Shown in pieces: positions 1 through 7,573 of a stretch of DNA of 64,000 bases; within the stretch, counting starts at the first letter, position 1, and every line of letters begins with the position of its first letter. The stretch is from Knufia peltigerae (Eukaryota > Ascomycota > Eurotiomycetes > Chaetothyriales > Trichomeriaceae). The stretch is taken from the NCBI GenBank assembly GCA_030247855.1, contig JAPDRN010000136.1:1-64000 (forward strand), read 5' to 3'. The translations under genes were made by a program, and so were the position numbers. The notes beneath the pieces are model-generated. The model had not been told where the DNA came from. It made no database searches and was given only the letters and a program-made list of their open reading frames with translations.

Positions 1-690
1 CCGGCGGTGGCCTCGACGATCATGGGCGTGCTGTCGCCGCATCATGTGCAGCAGTTGAAGGATGCGGGCATCGCCTGGATCGCCTGCGCTACGACGCTGG
101 CCGAAGCGCGCGCTGCGCAGGACGCAGGTGCTGACGCGGTGGTCGCGCAAGGCGCCGAAGCCGGTGGCCATCGCGGCGCCTTCGATCCGATACGTGCAGA
201 ACAGCAGCTGGTCGGCCTGTTCGCACTGCTGCCGCGGCTGGCGGACAACCTGAAGATTCCGGTGATCGCTGCGGGCGGCATCGGCGACGGTCGCGGCATT
301 GCTGCTGCCTTGATGCTCGGGGCCAGCGCGGTGCAGATCGGCACGGCCTTCCTGCGCACACCAGAAGCAGCGGTGGCACCGGCATGGGCCGACGCGTTGG
401 CCCGCAGCGAACCCGAAGACACCTGGCCGACCCGTGCGTTCAGTGGGCGCCTGGGCCGTGGCCTGGCGACCGCCTACGTGCGCGCAGCCGCCGCCGAGGG
501 CGCACCCGCGCCGCGCCCGTATCCGGTGCAGCGTGGCCTGACCGGACCGATGCGCAAGCAGGCCACGCAGGAAAACCGGCTTGCCGCGATGCAGGCCTGG
601 GCCGGGCAGTCGGCGTGGATGGCACCGGCCGCGCCGGCCGCCGACGTGCTGCGTGGCATGTGGCAACAGGCGCAGGCATTGCTGCGATGA
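1..690 (+). CDS. Nitronate monooxygenase, 3' part (5' end outside window)
   Basis: The reading frame is open from the first base, so the N-terminal part of the gene lies upstream of the window and about 229 C-terminal residues are visible. The protein is an FMN-dependent TIM-barrel enzyme of the nitronate monooxygenase / 2-nitropropane dioxygenase family, which oxidatively detoxifies alkyl nitronates such as propionate-3-nitronate. Diagnostic stretches are GAEAGGHRG in the middle and a phosphate-binding segment VIAAGGIGDGRGI followed by GASAVQIGTAF. The stop overlaps the start of the next gene by 4 bases (ATGA), so the two are translationally coupled. The family call is firm; the physiological substrate is not shown by the sequence. 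Confidence 0.88.
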   Translation, partial: PAVASTIMGVLSPHHVQQLKDAGIAWIACATTLAEARAAQDAGADAVVAQGAEAGGHRGAFDPIRAEQQLVGLFALLPRLADNLKIPVIAAGGIGDGRGIAAALMLGASAVQIGTAFLRTPEAAVAPAWADALARSEPEDTWPTRAFSGRLGRGLATAYVRAAAAEGAPAPRPYPVQRGLTGPMRKQATQENRLAAMQAWAGQSAWMAPAAPAADVLRGMWQQAQALLR

Positions 691-1469
691 CGGTGACCTG
701 CAACGGCGCCACGGCGCGGGCTGAAGACCTGCTGCCGGCGCTGACCAACTATGGCCACTTCACCTCGCTGCAGGTGCGCGGCCGCGCGGTGCAGGGGCTC
801 GACCTGCATCTGCAGCGGCTGGCCCAGGCAACGCAGGAGCTGTTCGGCAGCGCGCTCGATATCGCGCAGGTGCAGGCGTGGATGGCACAGGCGCTGCAGC
901 AGGCCGGCCAGGTCGACGCATCGATGCGGGTCACCGTGTTCTCGCGCCGTTTCGATTTCCGCGATCCGTTGGCCAGCGTGCCGGTGGATGTACTGGTTGC
1001 CGTGTCCGTGCCGGTCACGCTGACCGCACCCAAGCGCGTACGCAGCGTGACCTGGCAGCGCGAGCTGCCGCAGATCAAGCACGTTGGTACGTTCGGCCTG
1101 TTCGCCCAGCGCCGTGCCGCGCTGGCAGCGGGTTTCGACGATGCGCTGCTGGTGACTGCCGATGGGCAGATCAGCGAGGGCACGACCTGGAACCTGACCA
1201 TGCATGACGGCGAACACCTGGTCTGGCCGCAGGCGCCTGCGCTGCGGGGAACCGCTGAAGCGCTGCTGCAGGCGGGCTGGGCGGGTCCACAGCAGATCCG
1301 CCCGTTGCGGCTGGATGCGCTGGCCGGCATGCAGGCTGCCTTCGCCTGCAACGCCAGCGGGCTGTGGGCGCTGGATGCCATCGACGGTCAAGCGCTGCCG
1401 GGTTCGCAGGCCCTGGCCGAACAGGGCAGGGCGGTGCTGGCGCGGGTGCCCTGGCAGCCGCTTTCCTGA
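687..1469 (+). CDS. Class IV PLP-dependent aminotransferase family protein (aminodeoxychorismate lyase-like)
   Basis: This 260-residue protein has the fold-type IV PLP enzyme pattern shared by branched-chain aminotransferases, D-amino acid aminotransferases and 4-amino-4-deoxychorismate lyase. Visible elements are an N-terminal GHFTSLQVRGRAVQGLDLHL segment, a central lysine-containing LPQIKHVGTF stretch that would hold the PLP lysine, and SEGTTWNLTM, the EGxxxN cofactor loop. The start ATG at 687 was chosen because it overlaps the stop of the preceding gene in the usual ATGA arrangement. In frame-open sequence upstream no better start is seen. The exact reaction (aminotransferase or lyase) cannot be decided from the sequence. 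Confidence 0.82.
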   Translation: MTVTCNGATARAEDLLPALTNYGHFTSLQVRGRAVQGLDLHLQRLAQATQELFGSALDIAQVQAWMAQALQQAGQVDASMRVTVFSRRFDFRDPLASVPVDVLVAVSVPVTLTAPKRVRSVTWQRELPQIKHVGTFGLFAQRRAALAAGFDDALLVTADGQISEGTTWNLTMHDGEHLVWPQAPALRGTAEALLQAGWAGPQQIRPLRLDALAGMQAAFACNASGLWALDAIDGQALPGSQALAEQGRAVLARVPWQPLS

Positions 1470-1481
1470 ACGGAAGTCGCT

Positions 1482-1521
1482 GGGGTCAGATCCCTTTTGC
1501 CCGGCAAAAGGGATCTGACCC
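1482..1521. repeat. Perfect inverted repeat, intergenic hairpin (about 20-bp arms)
   Basis: GGGGTCAGATCCCTTTTGCC is followed almost at once by its reverse complement, with practically no loop. It lies 12 bases after the class IV aminotransferase stop. It could fold into a very strong hairpin and end transcription of the upstream pair before the rpsP operon, although there is no U-tract after it. Its architecture resembles the inverted repeat at 33963-34036, suggesting a dispersed family of intergenic palindromes. Confidence 0.75.
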
Positions 1522-1620
1522 CCAGGGGGAGACGCCCGGGGTTGGCTCGGCCGGACTCTGCCGCTATAATCGCCCGCTTACCGCGCCATCCTGGCGACTG
1601 GGCAATAGGAAAAAACCACC

Positions 1621-1881
1621 ATGGTCAAGATTCGACTGACCCGCGGCGGCGCCAAGAAGCGTCCGTTCTACCACATCATCGTCACCGACGTCCGCAGCGC
1701 CCGCGACGGCCGCAACATCGAGCGCGTTGGCTTCTACAACCCGGTTGCACAGGGTGGCGAGAAGCGCATCGAGCTGGACCTGGCCCGCGTTGACCATTGG
1801 GTCAAGAACGGCGCCCAGCCGACCGAGAAAGTTCGCAACCTGATCAAGGAAGCGAGCAAGTCCCAGGCCGCTGCGGCCTGA
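1621..1881 (+). CDS. rpsP: 30S ribosomal protein S16
   Basis: The 86-residue product begins MVKIRLTRGGAKKRPFYHII, the classical S16 N-terminus, and is of normal length for the family. S16 binds 16S rRNA in the body of the small subunit and helps late assembly. It is the first gene of the conserved rpsP-rimM-trmD-rplS transcription unit, all four genes of which are present in order here. The upstream sequence shows a purine-rich AATAGGAAAAAACCACC ribosome-binding region just before the ATG. The C-terminus ends in an alanine-rich tail, which is common in Xanthomonadaceae. Confidence 0.98.
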   Translation: MVKIRLTRGGAKKRPFYHIIVTDVRSARDGRNIERVGFYNPVAQGGEKRIELDLARVDHWVKNGAQPTEKVRNLIKEASKSQAAAA

Positions 1882-1926
1882 TCCTGACGGGCCGCGCCCT
1901 GGTGCGGCCCATCTGATTGAACGCAG

Positions 1927-2439
1927 ATGAAAGATAACGAGCGCCGCATCCTGCTTGGCAGGATTGTCGGCGCTTTTGGTGTGCGCGGCGAAATAAAGCT
2001 CGAGTCCTGGACCGAGCCGCGTTCCGCTATTTTCCGTTACCAACCGTGGATCCTGCGCAGCCCCAACGGGCAGGAATCGACGCTCGAAGGCGCCCGTGGC
2101 CGGGATACCGGCAAGCACCTGGTGGCCCGTTTCCCGGGCATCGAGGATCGCGACACGGTCGAGGCGATGCATGGCACCGAGGTCTTCGTGGCCCGCAGTG
2201 CGCTGCCGCCGCCGAGTGCCAACGAGTATTACTGGGTCGACCTGGAAGGCCTGGATGTGAAGACCGTCGAAGGCGTTGCCCTCGGCCAGGTCTCGCACCT
2301 GTTCAGTACCGGCGCCAACGATGTGGTGGTCGTACGCGGTGATCGCGAGCGGATGATTCCGTTCGTCGTGCCGGAGTTCGTCAAATCCGTCGACTTCGAG
2401 GCCAATCTGGTCGTGGTCGACTGGGACCCCGAGTTCTGA
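1927..2439 (+). CDS. rimM: Ribosome maturation factor RimM
   Basis: This 170-residue protein is the second gene of the S16 operon. RimM binds ribosomal protein S19 and is needed for maturation of the 16S rRNA 3' domain. The N-terminal domain opens with RRILLGRIVGAFGVRGEIKL, typical of the family. The C-terminal PRC-barrel domain contains YYWVDLEGLDV and a conserved NDVVVVRG stretch, and ends with MIPFVVPEFV. It starts 45 bases after rpsP and stops 8 bases before the trmD ATG, consistent with co-transcription. Confidence 0.97.
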   Translation: MKDNERRILLGRIVGAFGVRGEIKLESWTEPRSAIFRYQPWILRSPNGQESTLEGARGRDTGKHLVARFPGIEDRDTVEAMHGTEVFVARSALPPPSANEYYWVDLEGLDVKTVEGVALGQVSHLFSTGANDVVVVRGDRERMIPFVVPEFVKSVDFEANLVVVDWDPEF

Positions 2440-2447
2440 GTGTGAGC

Positions 2448-3206
2448 ATGCGTTTCGACGTCATCACCCTGTTCCCCGATTTCCTGGCCCAGTCCGCTGG
2501 GCTGGGCGTGGTCGGCCGTGCGCAGGAAAAGGGATTGTTCAGCCTGCATGGCTGGAATCCCCGTGACTACGCCGAGGGCAACTACCGCCGGGTGGACGAT
2601 CGTCCGTTCGGCGGTGGTCCGGGCATGGTGATGCTGATCGAACCGCTGCAGGCCTGCCTGCAGGCGATCCGTGAGGCCGATCCGACTCCGGCCCGGGTGA
2701 TCTACCTGAGTCCCCAGGGGGCTCCGTTGACCCAGGCCAAGGTGCGGGAACTGGCGGCATTGCCGCGCATGGTCCTGCTCTGCGGCCGCTATGAAGGCAT
2801 CGACGAGCGGTTCCTGGCCGCCCATGTCGATGAGGAGATTTCCCTCGGCGACTATGTGCTGTCCGGCGGCGAGCTGGGGGCGGCGGTCATCATCGACGCG
2901 GTCGCCCGGCTGCAGGAAGGTGCCTTGAATGACGCCGAATCGGCCGCGCAGGACAGTTTCGAAGGCGACCTCGGCCTGCTCGACTGCCCGCATTACAGCC
3001 AGCCGGCCCAGCATCCGCTGGGTGACGTGCCGGACGTGCTGCGCTCGGGCAACCATGCCGCCATCGCCGCCTGGCGCCGGCAGCAGTCGTTGATCCGTAC
3101 CGCGCAGCGGCGCCCGGACCTGCTGGATGAACAGACGCTGGGCAAGGCCGACCGCAAGTTGCTGGCCCTGGCCCGCCAGGCCCCGGCAGAAAAGGGCAGG
3201 CCCTAG
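2448..3206 (+). CDS. trmD: tRNA (guanine-N1-)-methyltransferase TrmD
   Basis: The product of 252 residues is a SPOUT-class methyltransferase that uses S-adenosylmethionine to form m1G37 in tRNAs and prevents frameshifting. The N-terminus MRFDVITLFPDF is diagnostic. The knotted SAM-binding region is visible as VIYLSPQGAPLTQ, LLCGRYEGIDERF and ISLGDYVLSGGELGA. A GTG at 2442 is in frame and would add two residues; the ATG at 2448 gives the canonical start and was preferred. It is the third gene of the rpsP operon and follows rimM by 8 bases. Confidence 0.97.
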   Translation: MRFDVITLFPDFLAQSAGLGVVGRAQEKGLFSLHGWNPRDYAEGNYRRVDDRPFGGGPGMVMLIEPLQACLQAIREADPTPARVIYLSPQGAPLTQAKVRELAALPRMVLLCGRYEGIDERFLAAHVDEEISLGDYVLSGGELGAAVIIDAVARLQEGALNDAESAAQDSFEGDLGLLDCPHYSQPAQHPLGDVPDVLRSGNHAAIAAWRRQQSLIRTAQRRPDLLDEQTLGKADRKLLALARQAPAEKGRP

Positions 3207-3358
3207 CGCCAGCCCCGCTTTATCGGCTATCATGGCCAATTACCGCCGGCCCAGGCTGGCGTGCAATACCCAAAACAAACGTGCAGCACAGTCCGGTGAC
3301 TGCATGAGCCCACGCTGTCGAATGACACGCCCACCCGAACAATGAATCGGTGTAACCC

Positions 3359-3760
3359 ATGAGCAAGCTGAACAAGTCCATCGTCGCGGAATTCGAATCC
3401 GCCCAGATCACCCGCGAACTGCCGCAGTTCAGCCAGGGCGACACCATTGTCGTCAACGTGAAGGTGAAGGAAGGTACCCGTGAGCGCGTGCAGGCCTATG
3501 AAGGCGTTGTCATCGCGACCAAGAACGGCGGCCTGAACTCCTCGTTCACCGTGCGCAAGATCTCGCATGGCTACGGCGTCGAGCGCGTGTTCCAGACCCA
3601 CAGCGCCATCATCGACTCGGTCGAAGTGAAGCGCCGTGGTAAGGTCCGCGCCGGCAAGCTGTACTACCTGCGTGGCCTGGAAGGCAAGGCTGCCCGCATC
3701 AAGGAAGATCTGGCTGCCGCTGCTGCCGCCAAGGCTGCCCGTCTGGCAACCAAGGGCTGA
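3359..3760 (+). CDS. rplS: 50S ribosomal protein L19
   Basis: The 133-residue protein carries the L19 core, with FSQGDTIVVNVKVKEGTRER, VQAYEGVVIA and GYGVERVFQTHSAIIDS. L19 sits at the interface of the ribosomal subunits. The C-terminus has a species-typical Ala/Lys-rich extension (AAAAAKAARLATKG). It is separated from trmD by 152 bases, the longest spacer in this operon, so it may have an additional promoter. A strong terminator follows at 3785. Confidence 0.98.
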   Translation: MSKLNKSIVAEFESAQITRELPQFSQGDTIVVNVKVKEGTRERVQAYEGVVIATKNGGLNSSFTVRKISHGYGVERVFQTHSAIIDSVEVKRRGKVRAGKLYYLRGLEGKAARIKEDLAAAAAAKAARLATKG

Positions 3761-3784
3761 TAAACAACTTCGGTTGTTGCCGCG

Positions 3785-3808
3785 ACGGCCGCCTTCGGGC
3801 GGCCGTTT
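3785..3808 (+). terminator. Rho-independent terminator of the rpsP-rimM-trmD-rplS operon
   Basis: ACGGCCGCC-TTCG-GGCGGCCGT forms a GC-rich stem with a stable TTCG tetraloop, followed by a short T-containing tail. It starts 25 bases after the rplS stop. Confidence 0.85.
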
Positions 3809-3841
3809 GCGTTTGCGGGATCGTCTCGTTAGTTTCAGTGA

Positions 3842-4216
3842 ATGGATGAGACCGACCATCGATACCCAGCGGACATCCAGGTGGCATTGCGCTTCCTGGC
3901 CCGTTCCGGCGTACCGCGGCGGGAAGCGGCCCCCTTGCTGCACCGCATGCTGTGGCGGCTGGGTATCGCGCTGCCGCCGCCGATACTGGCCGGGTTCCTG
4001 ACCAATACGCTGCTGCAGGGCGCGCTGTTTGGTCTGTTCTGGACGATGCTGATGTGGCTGCTGCTGTGGCAGGGCAGGGCCCTGGCGCTGGAGCTGCTGT
4101 TGCTTGTCGGGGTGGCAGCAGGCGCGATGTTCGGCCTGGTGATGGCGACCCTGATGTGGTTCCTGCGCGGGACCCGCAAGCTGCCCACCTGGCAGCAGTT
4201 CCGCCGCAGCCTCTGA
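3842..4216 (+). CDS. DUF6404-like small membrane protein
   Basis: The 124-residue protein has a soluble N-terminal helix region containing an alternating PRREAAPLLHRMLWRLGIALPP pattern (cut here for length at LGI in the family core), followed by two predicted membrane helices around residues 45-68 and 73-98. This layout, a short HTH-like region with PLLxRxLWRLGxxxPPP and then two hydrophobic helices, matches the DUF6404 family as I know it. No function is established. It stands alone between the rplS terminator and the DUF1801 genes. The ATG at 3842 is the only reasonable start. Confidence 0.7.
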   Translation: MDETDHRYPADIQVALRFLARSGVPRREAAPLLHRMLWRLGIALPPPILAGFLTNTLLQGALFGLFWTMLMWLLLWQGRALALELLLLVGVAAGAMFGLVMATLMWFLRGTRKLPTWQQFRRSL

Positions 4217-4293
4217 AGCCATGGCGCAGTGCGCCGTGACCGCTGCCTGACGGCGGCGTACGCTCGGGCCTTCGACCTCGATGGCCCCCTGCG

Positions 4294-4728
4294 ATGCCCG
4301 CCAAGCAACCTGCCAACAGTGCTTCGCCCAAGCTGCTGTCCGGCGGTAACCCGCAGATCGCCAAGGGCGAGGGCGATGCGCCCGTGCAGGCCTATATCGC
4401 CGCCATGCCGGACTGGAAGCGGGCCGTCGGTGCGCGTCTGGACGTATTGATCGAACAAGCCGTGCCAGGCGCGCACAAGGCGGTGAAATGGAACTCGCCG
4501 ATGTACGGCGTCGCCGCCGACGAGGGCTGGTTTCTCAGCTTTCATTGCTTCACCCGCTACATCAAGGTCGCGTTCTTCCGTGGCGCGCTGTTGCAGCCTG
4601 TTCCGCCTGAACCGTCCAAGAGCGCCGACACGCGCTACCTGCACATTCCTGAGGACGGGGTGCTGGACGAGGCGCAGTTCCTCGACTGGGTGCGACAGGC
4701 CAGCAAGCTGCCCGGCGAACGCATGTAG
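4294..4728 (+). CDS. DUF1801 domain-containing protein
   Basis: This 144-residue soluble protein belongs to the DUF1801/YdhG-like fold. Recognisable parts are VQAYIAAMPDWKRAVGARLD at the start of the domain, HKAVKWNSPMYGV in the middle and VAFFRGALL. Members of the family occur singly or in tandem in many proteobacteria and their biochemical role is unsettled. The next gene, 33 bases downstream, encodes a second and divergent copy of the same fold, so the pair probably arose by duplication and is co-transcribed. Confidence 0.8.
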   Translation: MPAKQPANSASPKLLSGGNPQIAKGEGDAPVQAYIAAMPDWKRAVGARLDVLIEQAVPGAHKAVKWNSPMYGVAADEGWFLSFHCFTRYIKVAFFRGALLQPVPPEPSKSADTRYLHIPEDGVLDEAQFLDWVRQASKLPGERM

Positions 4729-4761
4729 TTTCCACGCGCTTCCCCCGAACGAGAGCACACG

Positions 4762-5169
4762 ATGGCTACGCACACGTCCGATCCCGCCGACACCGCACTC
4801 CCCGCCGCCGCCCAGATCGATGCCCGCATTGCCGAGCTCGGTGATTGGCGCGGTGACATCCTCGCCCGCGTGCGCGCGCTGATCCACGAGGCGCTGCCGG
4901 ACGTGGAGGAAACCTGGAAGTGGCGCGGCACACCGGTGTGGGAACACAACGGCATCCTGTGCACCGGCGAAACCTACAAGCAGGCGGTGAAGCTGACCTT
5001 CGCCCACGGCGCAGCGTTGCCGGACCCGAAGCGCCTGTTCAATGCCAGCCTGGAAGGCGGCACGCGTCGCGCGATCGACATCCAAGAAGGCGCAATGCCC
5101 GACGCTACGGCGCTGAAAGCACTGCTGCGCGCCGCCGCCAGGCACAACGCGGAAAAGAAAAAGCGGTAG
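4762..5169 (+). CDS. DUF1801 domain-containing protein, second copy
   Basis: The 135-residue product has the same fold as its upstream neighbour: IDARIAELGDWRGDILARVR, then EETWKWRGTPVWEHNGILCT and AVKLTFAHGAALPDP. It ends in a basic AEKKKR tail. The sequence YKQAVKLTF...FNASLEGGTRRAID is the DUF1801 core strand region. Spacing to the previous gene is 33 bases. Its stop codon TAG overlaps the first bases of a SMAG repeat (GTAG at 5166), so the repeat forms its 3' end. Function unknown. Confidence 0.8.
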   Translation: MATHTSDPADTALPAAAQIDARIAELGDWRGDILARVRALIHEALPDVEETWKWRGTPVWEHNGILCTGETYKQAVKLTFAHGAALPDPKRLFNASLEGGTRRAIDIQEGAMPDATALKALLRAAARHNAEKKKR

Positions 5170-5241
5170 TGCCGGCCGCTGGGCGGCAACTGCACGATGT
5201 TTCCGAAGTGCATGGGGTTACCGGCCAGCGGCCGGCACTAC
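5166..5241. repeat. SMAG-type GTAG palindromic repeat pair (head-to-head dimer)
   Basis: GTAGTGCCGGCCGCTGG at the left and CCAGCGGCCGGCACTAC at the right form a long inverted pair, each unit itself palindromic and headed by GTAG/CTAC. This is the structure described for SMAG (REP-like) elements of Stenotrophomonas. It lies between the convergent DUF1801 gene and the MATE gene and can act as a bidirectional transcript end. The TAG stop of the DUF1801 gene is the first part of the repeat. Confidence 0.85.
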
Positions 5242-5251
5242 CGGTGGATGT

Positions 5252-6724
5252 TCAACGCGGTGGGATGGTCTCCAGCGCCGCATCCGGATCAGCCACCGGC
5301 GAAGGCGGGCAGGCCGGAATCTCCGATGGCGTGGCCAGTTCCTCCGCGTGCACCGGCTTGCTGATCATCCTCGCCTTGCGCCAGCCACCCCAGCGGTAAT
5401 ACGCCAGCGACAGCAGCATCGATATCAGCGAACCGGCCGGGAAGCTCCACCAGATCGCGTCGGCGCCCCAGTACGGCTGCAGGAACTCGGCGAACGGCAC
5501 GCGCACGCCCCACAGCGATGCCGCCAGGATCAGCAGCGGCGGCAGCACCGCGCCGGTGGAGCGCACCACGCCGGAGATCACGAAGCTGACGCCGAAGAAC
5601 AGGAACGAACCGATCACGATGTGGTTCAGGTGCCGCGCGATCTGCAACGACTCGCTGCCCTGCGGCAGGAACAAGGCCAACGAGTACTGGTCCAGCAGTA
5701 CCAGCGGCAGGATCAACGCGCCGGTCAGCAGGAAGTTGAACGCGATGCCCTGGCGCGCGGTACCGCGTACGCGATCCCAACGCTGCGCACCGACATTCTG
5801 CGCGGCCATCGACGAACACGCCGCACCGATCGCCATCGCCGGCATCTGCACGTAGTTCCACAGCTGCAGCGACGCGCCGTAGGCTGCGCCGGTGTCGGTG
5901 CCGTACTGGTTGACCATCGTCATCAGCATGATCACCGACAGCGAGATCAGCACCATCTGCAGGCCCATCGGCACGCCCTTGATCACCAGCGCACGCAGGA
6001 TGGTCATGTCCAGCTTGAACAGGTGCATGTCGGCGCGGCCCAGCCACAGTGTGTGCCGCTTGTGCCGCATGTACAGCAGCAGGCCGGCCAGTGACAGCGT
6101 CTGCGACACCAGCGTGGCCCAGGCCGAGCCGGCGATGCCCAGTTCCGGGAACGGCCCCATGCCGAAGATCAGTACCGGGTTCAGGGCGATGTCCAGCACC
6201 ACCGAGACCAGCAGGAAGCGGAACGGTGTGCGCGAGTCGCCGGCACCACGCAGCGCCGCGCTGAGGAAGGCGAAGGCGTACAGCGTCGGCATCGCCAGGA
6301 AGATGATGCGCAGGTAGGCCTCGGCCAACGGCAGCGAGGCGGCAGGCGTGCCCATCGCCGCCAGCAGCGGGTGGGCAAGGAACCAGCCGGCGATGGCGAT
6401 GATCACCGACAGGCCGATGAAGAACGTGGCGCTGGTGCCGACCACGCGCCGTGCCTGCGCGATGTCGCGCGCGCCGATGGCCTGGCCGATGAGGATGGTC
6501 GAGGCCATGCCGAAGCCGAACACCGAACCGATCAGGAAGAACATGATGTTGTTGGCGTTCGCGGTCGCGGTCAGTGCCGCTTCGCCAAGGAAGCGCCCCA
6601 CCCATACCGCATTCACCGAGCCGTTCAGCGACTGCGCGATGTTGCCTGCCAGGATCGGCAGCGCGAACAGCAGCAGGTTGCGGCCGATCGGGCCGGAGGT
6701 CAGGTCAAGCGGCGCTTTGGCCAT
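5252..6724 (-). CDS. MATE family efflux transporter
   Basis: This 490-residue integral membrane protein has about twelve hydrophobic helices and the MATE N-terminal signature: GPIGRNLLLFALPILAGNIA, then VWVGRFLGEAAL and GFGMASTILIGQAIGARD. MATE carriers export cationic drugs or metabolites in exchange for Na+ or H+. The start at 6724 (MAKAPLDLTSG) was selected because longer in-frame extensions are Arg/Pro-rich and unlike the family. The C-terminal 35 residues after the last helix form a soluble tail. Transcription converges with the DUF1801 pair across a SMAG repeat. The substrate cannot be inferred. Confidence 0.92.
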   Translation of the reverse strand: MAKAPLDLTSGPIGRNLLLFALPILAGNIAQSLNGSVNAVWVGRFLGEAALTATANANNIMFFLIGSVFGFGMASTILIGQAIGARDIAQARRVVGTSATFFIGLSVIIAIAGWFLAHPLLAAMGTPAASLPLAEAYLRIIFLAMPTLYAFAFLSAALRGAGDSRTPFRFLLVSVVLDIALNPVLIFGMGPFPELGIAGSAWATLVSQTLSLAGLLLYMRHKRHTLWLGRADMHLFKLDMTILRALVIKGVPMGLQMVLISLSVIMLMTMVNQYGTDTGAAYGASLQLWNYVQMPAMAIGAACSSMAAQNVGAQRWDRVRGTARQGIAFNFLLTGALILPLVLLDQYSLALFLPQGSESLQIARHLNHIVIGSFLFFGVSFVISGVVRSTGAVLPPLLILAASLWGVRVPFAEFLQPYWGADAIWWSFPAGSLISMLLSLAYYRWGGWRKARMISKPVHAEELATPSEIPACPPSPVADPDAALETIPPR

Positions 6725-6807
6725 GGAGTGGTGATCGATTCCCGGGAGGCGCACACTAGCATCAAGCCGGTTTGCAGGATGTGGCAATGCATCAACCACA
6801 ACAGGCG

Positions 6808-7026
6808 ATGCGGATGATCGTGGCGGCCTTGATCGCAGCGGCACTGGCCGCATGTTCGTCAGGTGACCGGCTGGGCGATACCCAGGTGCGGCCGACCGAC
6901 CGCCCCGAGTGCCTGGTCGGCAGCCAGCGCCAGGATCTGGCGGCCGGAACGCCGGCATTGATCGGGGGCACGGGTTGCCGTACCGACCCCGACAATCCGC
7001 GCCCCCTGAACAAGCGAACGGAGTAG
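6808..7026 (+). CDS. Small putative lipoprotein
   Basis: From the ATG at 6808 the 72-residue product reads MRMIVAALIAAALAACSSGD, a lipoprotein signal with lipobox LAAC. The mature part is short and polar, with two further cysteines (ECLVG and GTGCRTD) that could form a disulphide. In-frame ATGs at 6772 and 6787 would extend the N-terminus with polar residues and fit a signal peptide less well. The gene ends 9 bases before the Hsp15 gene, so they may share a transcript. No family recognised. Confidence 0.6.
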   Translation: MRMIVAALIAAALAACSSGDRLGDTQVRPTDRPECLVGSQRQDLAAGTPALIGGTGCRTDPDNPRPLNKRTE

Positions 7027-7035
7027 TCCCTACCG

Positions 7036-7443
7036 ATGTCCGAGCTTTCCCCGTTGGCGCCCAGCGTCCGTCTGGACATCTGGCTGTGGGCGGCCCGCTT
7101 CTTCAAGACCCGCAGCCTGGCCAAACAGGCCATCGAGACCGGCAAGGTATCCGTGGTCGGGCAGCGCCCGAAATCCTCGCGCGCGGTGCGTGTGGGGGAG
7201 CAGCTGCTGGTCGATCGCGGTGAAGAACACTTCGAGATCCAGGTGCTGGGCCTGAGCGACCAGCGAGGACCGGCGCCGGTGGCGCAGCAGCTGTATGCCG
7301 AGAGCGAGGCCTCCAAAGCGCGTCGTGCCGAACTGCGCGCACTGCGCGTTGCTGCGCGTGATGGCTACCAGGCACCGGAGCACAAACCGGACAAGCGCGC
7401 ACGACGGTTGATCCGCGCCCTGGGTGATCTTGACGCGTTGTGA
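7036..7443 (+). CDS. hslR: RNA-binding S4 domain protein, Hsp15 type
   Basis: The 135-residue protein begins with an S4 RNA-binding domain: VRLDIWLWAARFFKTRSLAK, VSVVGQRPKSSRAVRVGEQL. A basic C-terminal helix follows (KPDKRARRLIRAL). This is the Hsp15 (HslR) organisation; in E. coli Hsp15 binds stalled 50S subunits carrying nascent peptidyl-tRNA and helps recycle them. Length is close to the E. coli protein. It lies 9 bases after a small lipoprotein gene. Confidence 0.88.
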   Translation: MSELSPLAPSVRLDIWLWAARFFKTRSLAKQAIETGKVSVVGQRPKSSRAVRVGEQLLVDRGEEHFEIQVLGLSDQRGPAPVAQQLYAESEASKARRAELRALRVAARDGYQAPEHKPDKRARRLIRALGDLDAL

Positions 7444-7476
7444 CGCAGTGGCCGGACTGAACCGGCCCGCGCTCTG

Positions 7477-7502
7477 GTAGCCGCCCACCTTGGTAGGCGC
7501 TG
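7477..7502. repeat. Single SMAG-like GTAG repeat unit
   Basis: GTAGCCGCCCACCTTGGTAGGCG forms a short imperfect hairpin headed by GTAG. It is nearly identical to the left half of the dimer at 8810-8865. It lies between the Hsp15 gene and the GH5 gene. Confidence 0.6.
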
Positions 7503-7573
7503 TGCCGCCTGCGCTCAGCCACCGTTCGGCTTGCGCCCCGCACGTTGGATGGTCCTTTTCATGGAAGCCCGCC

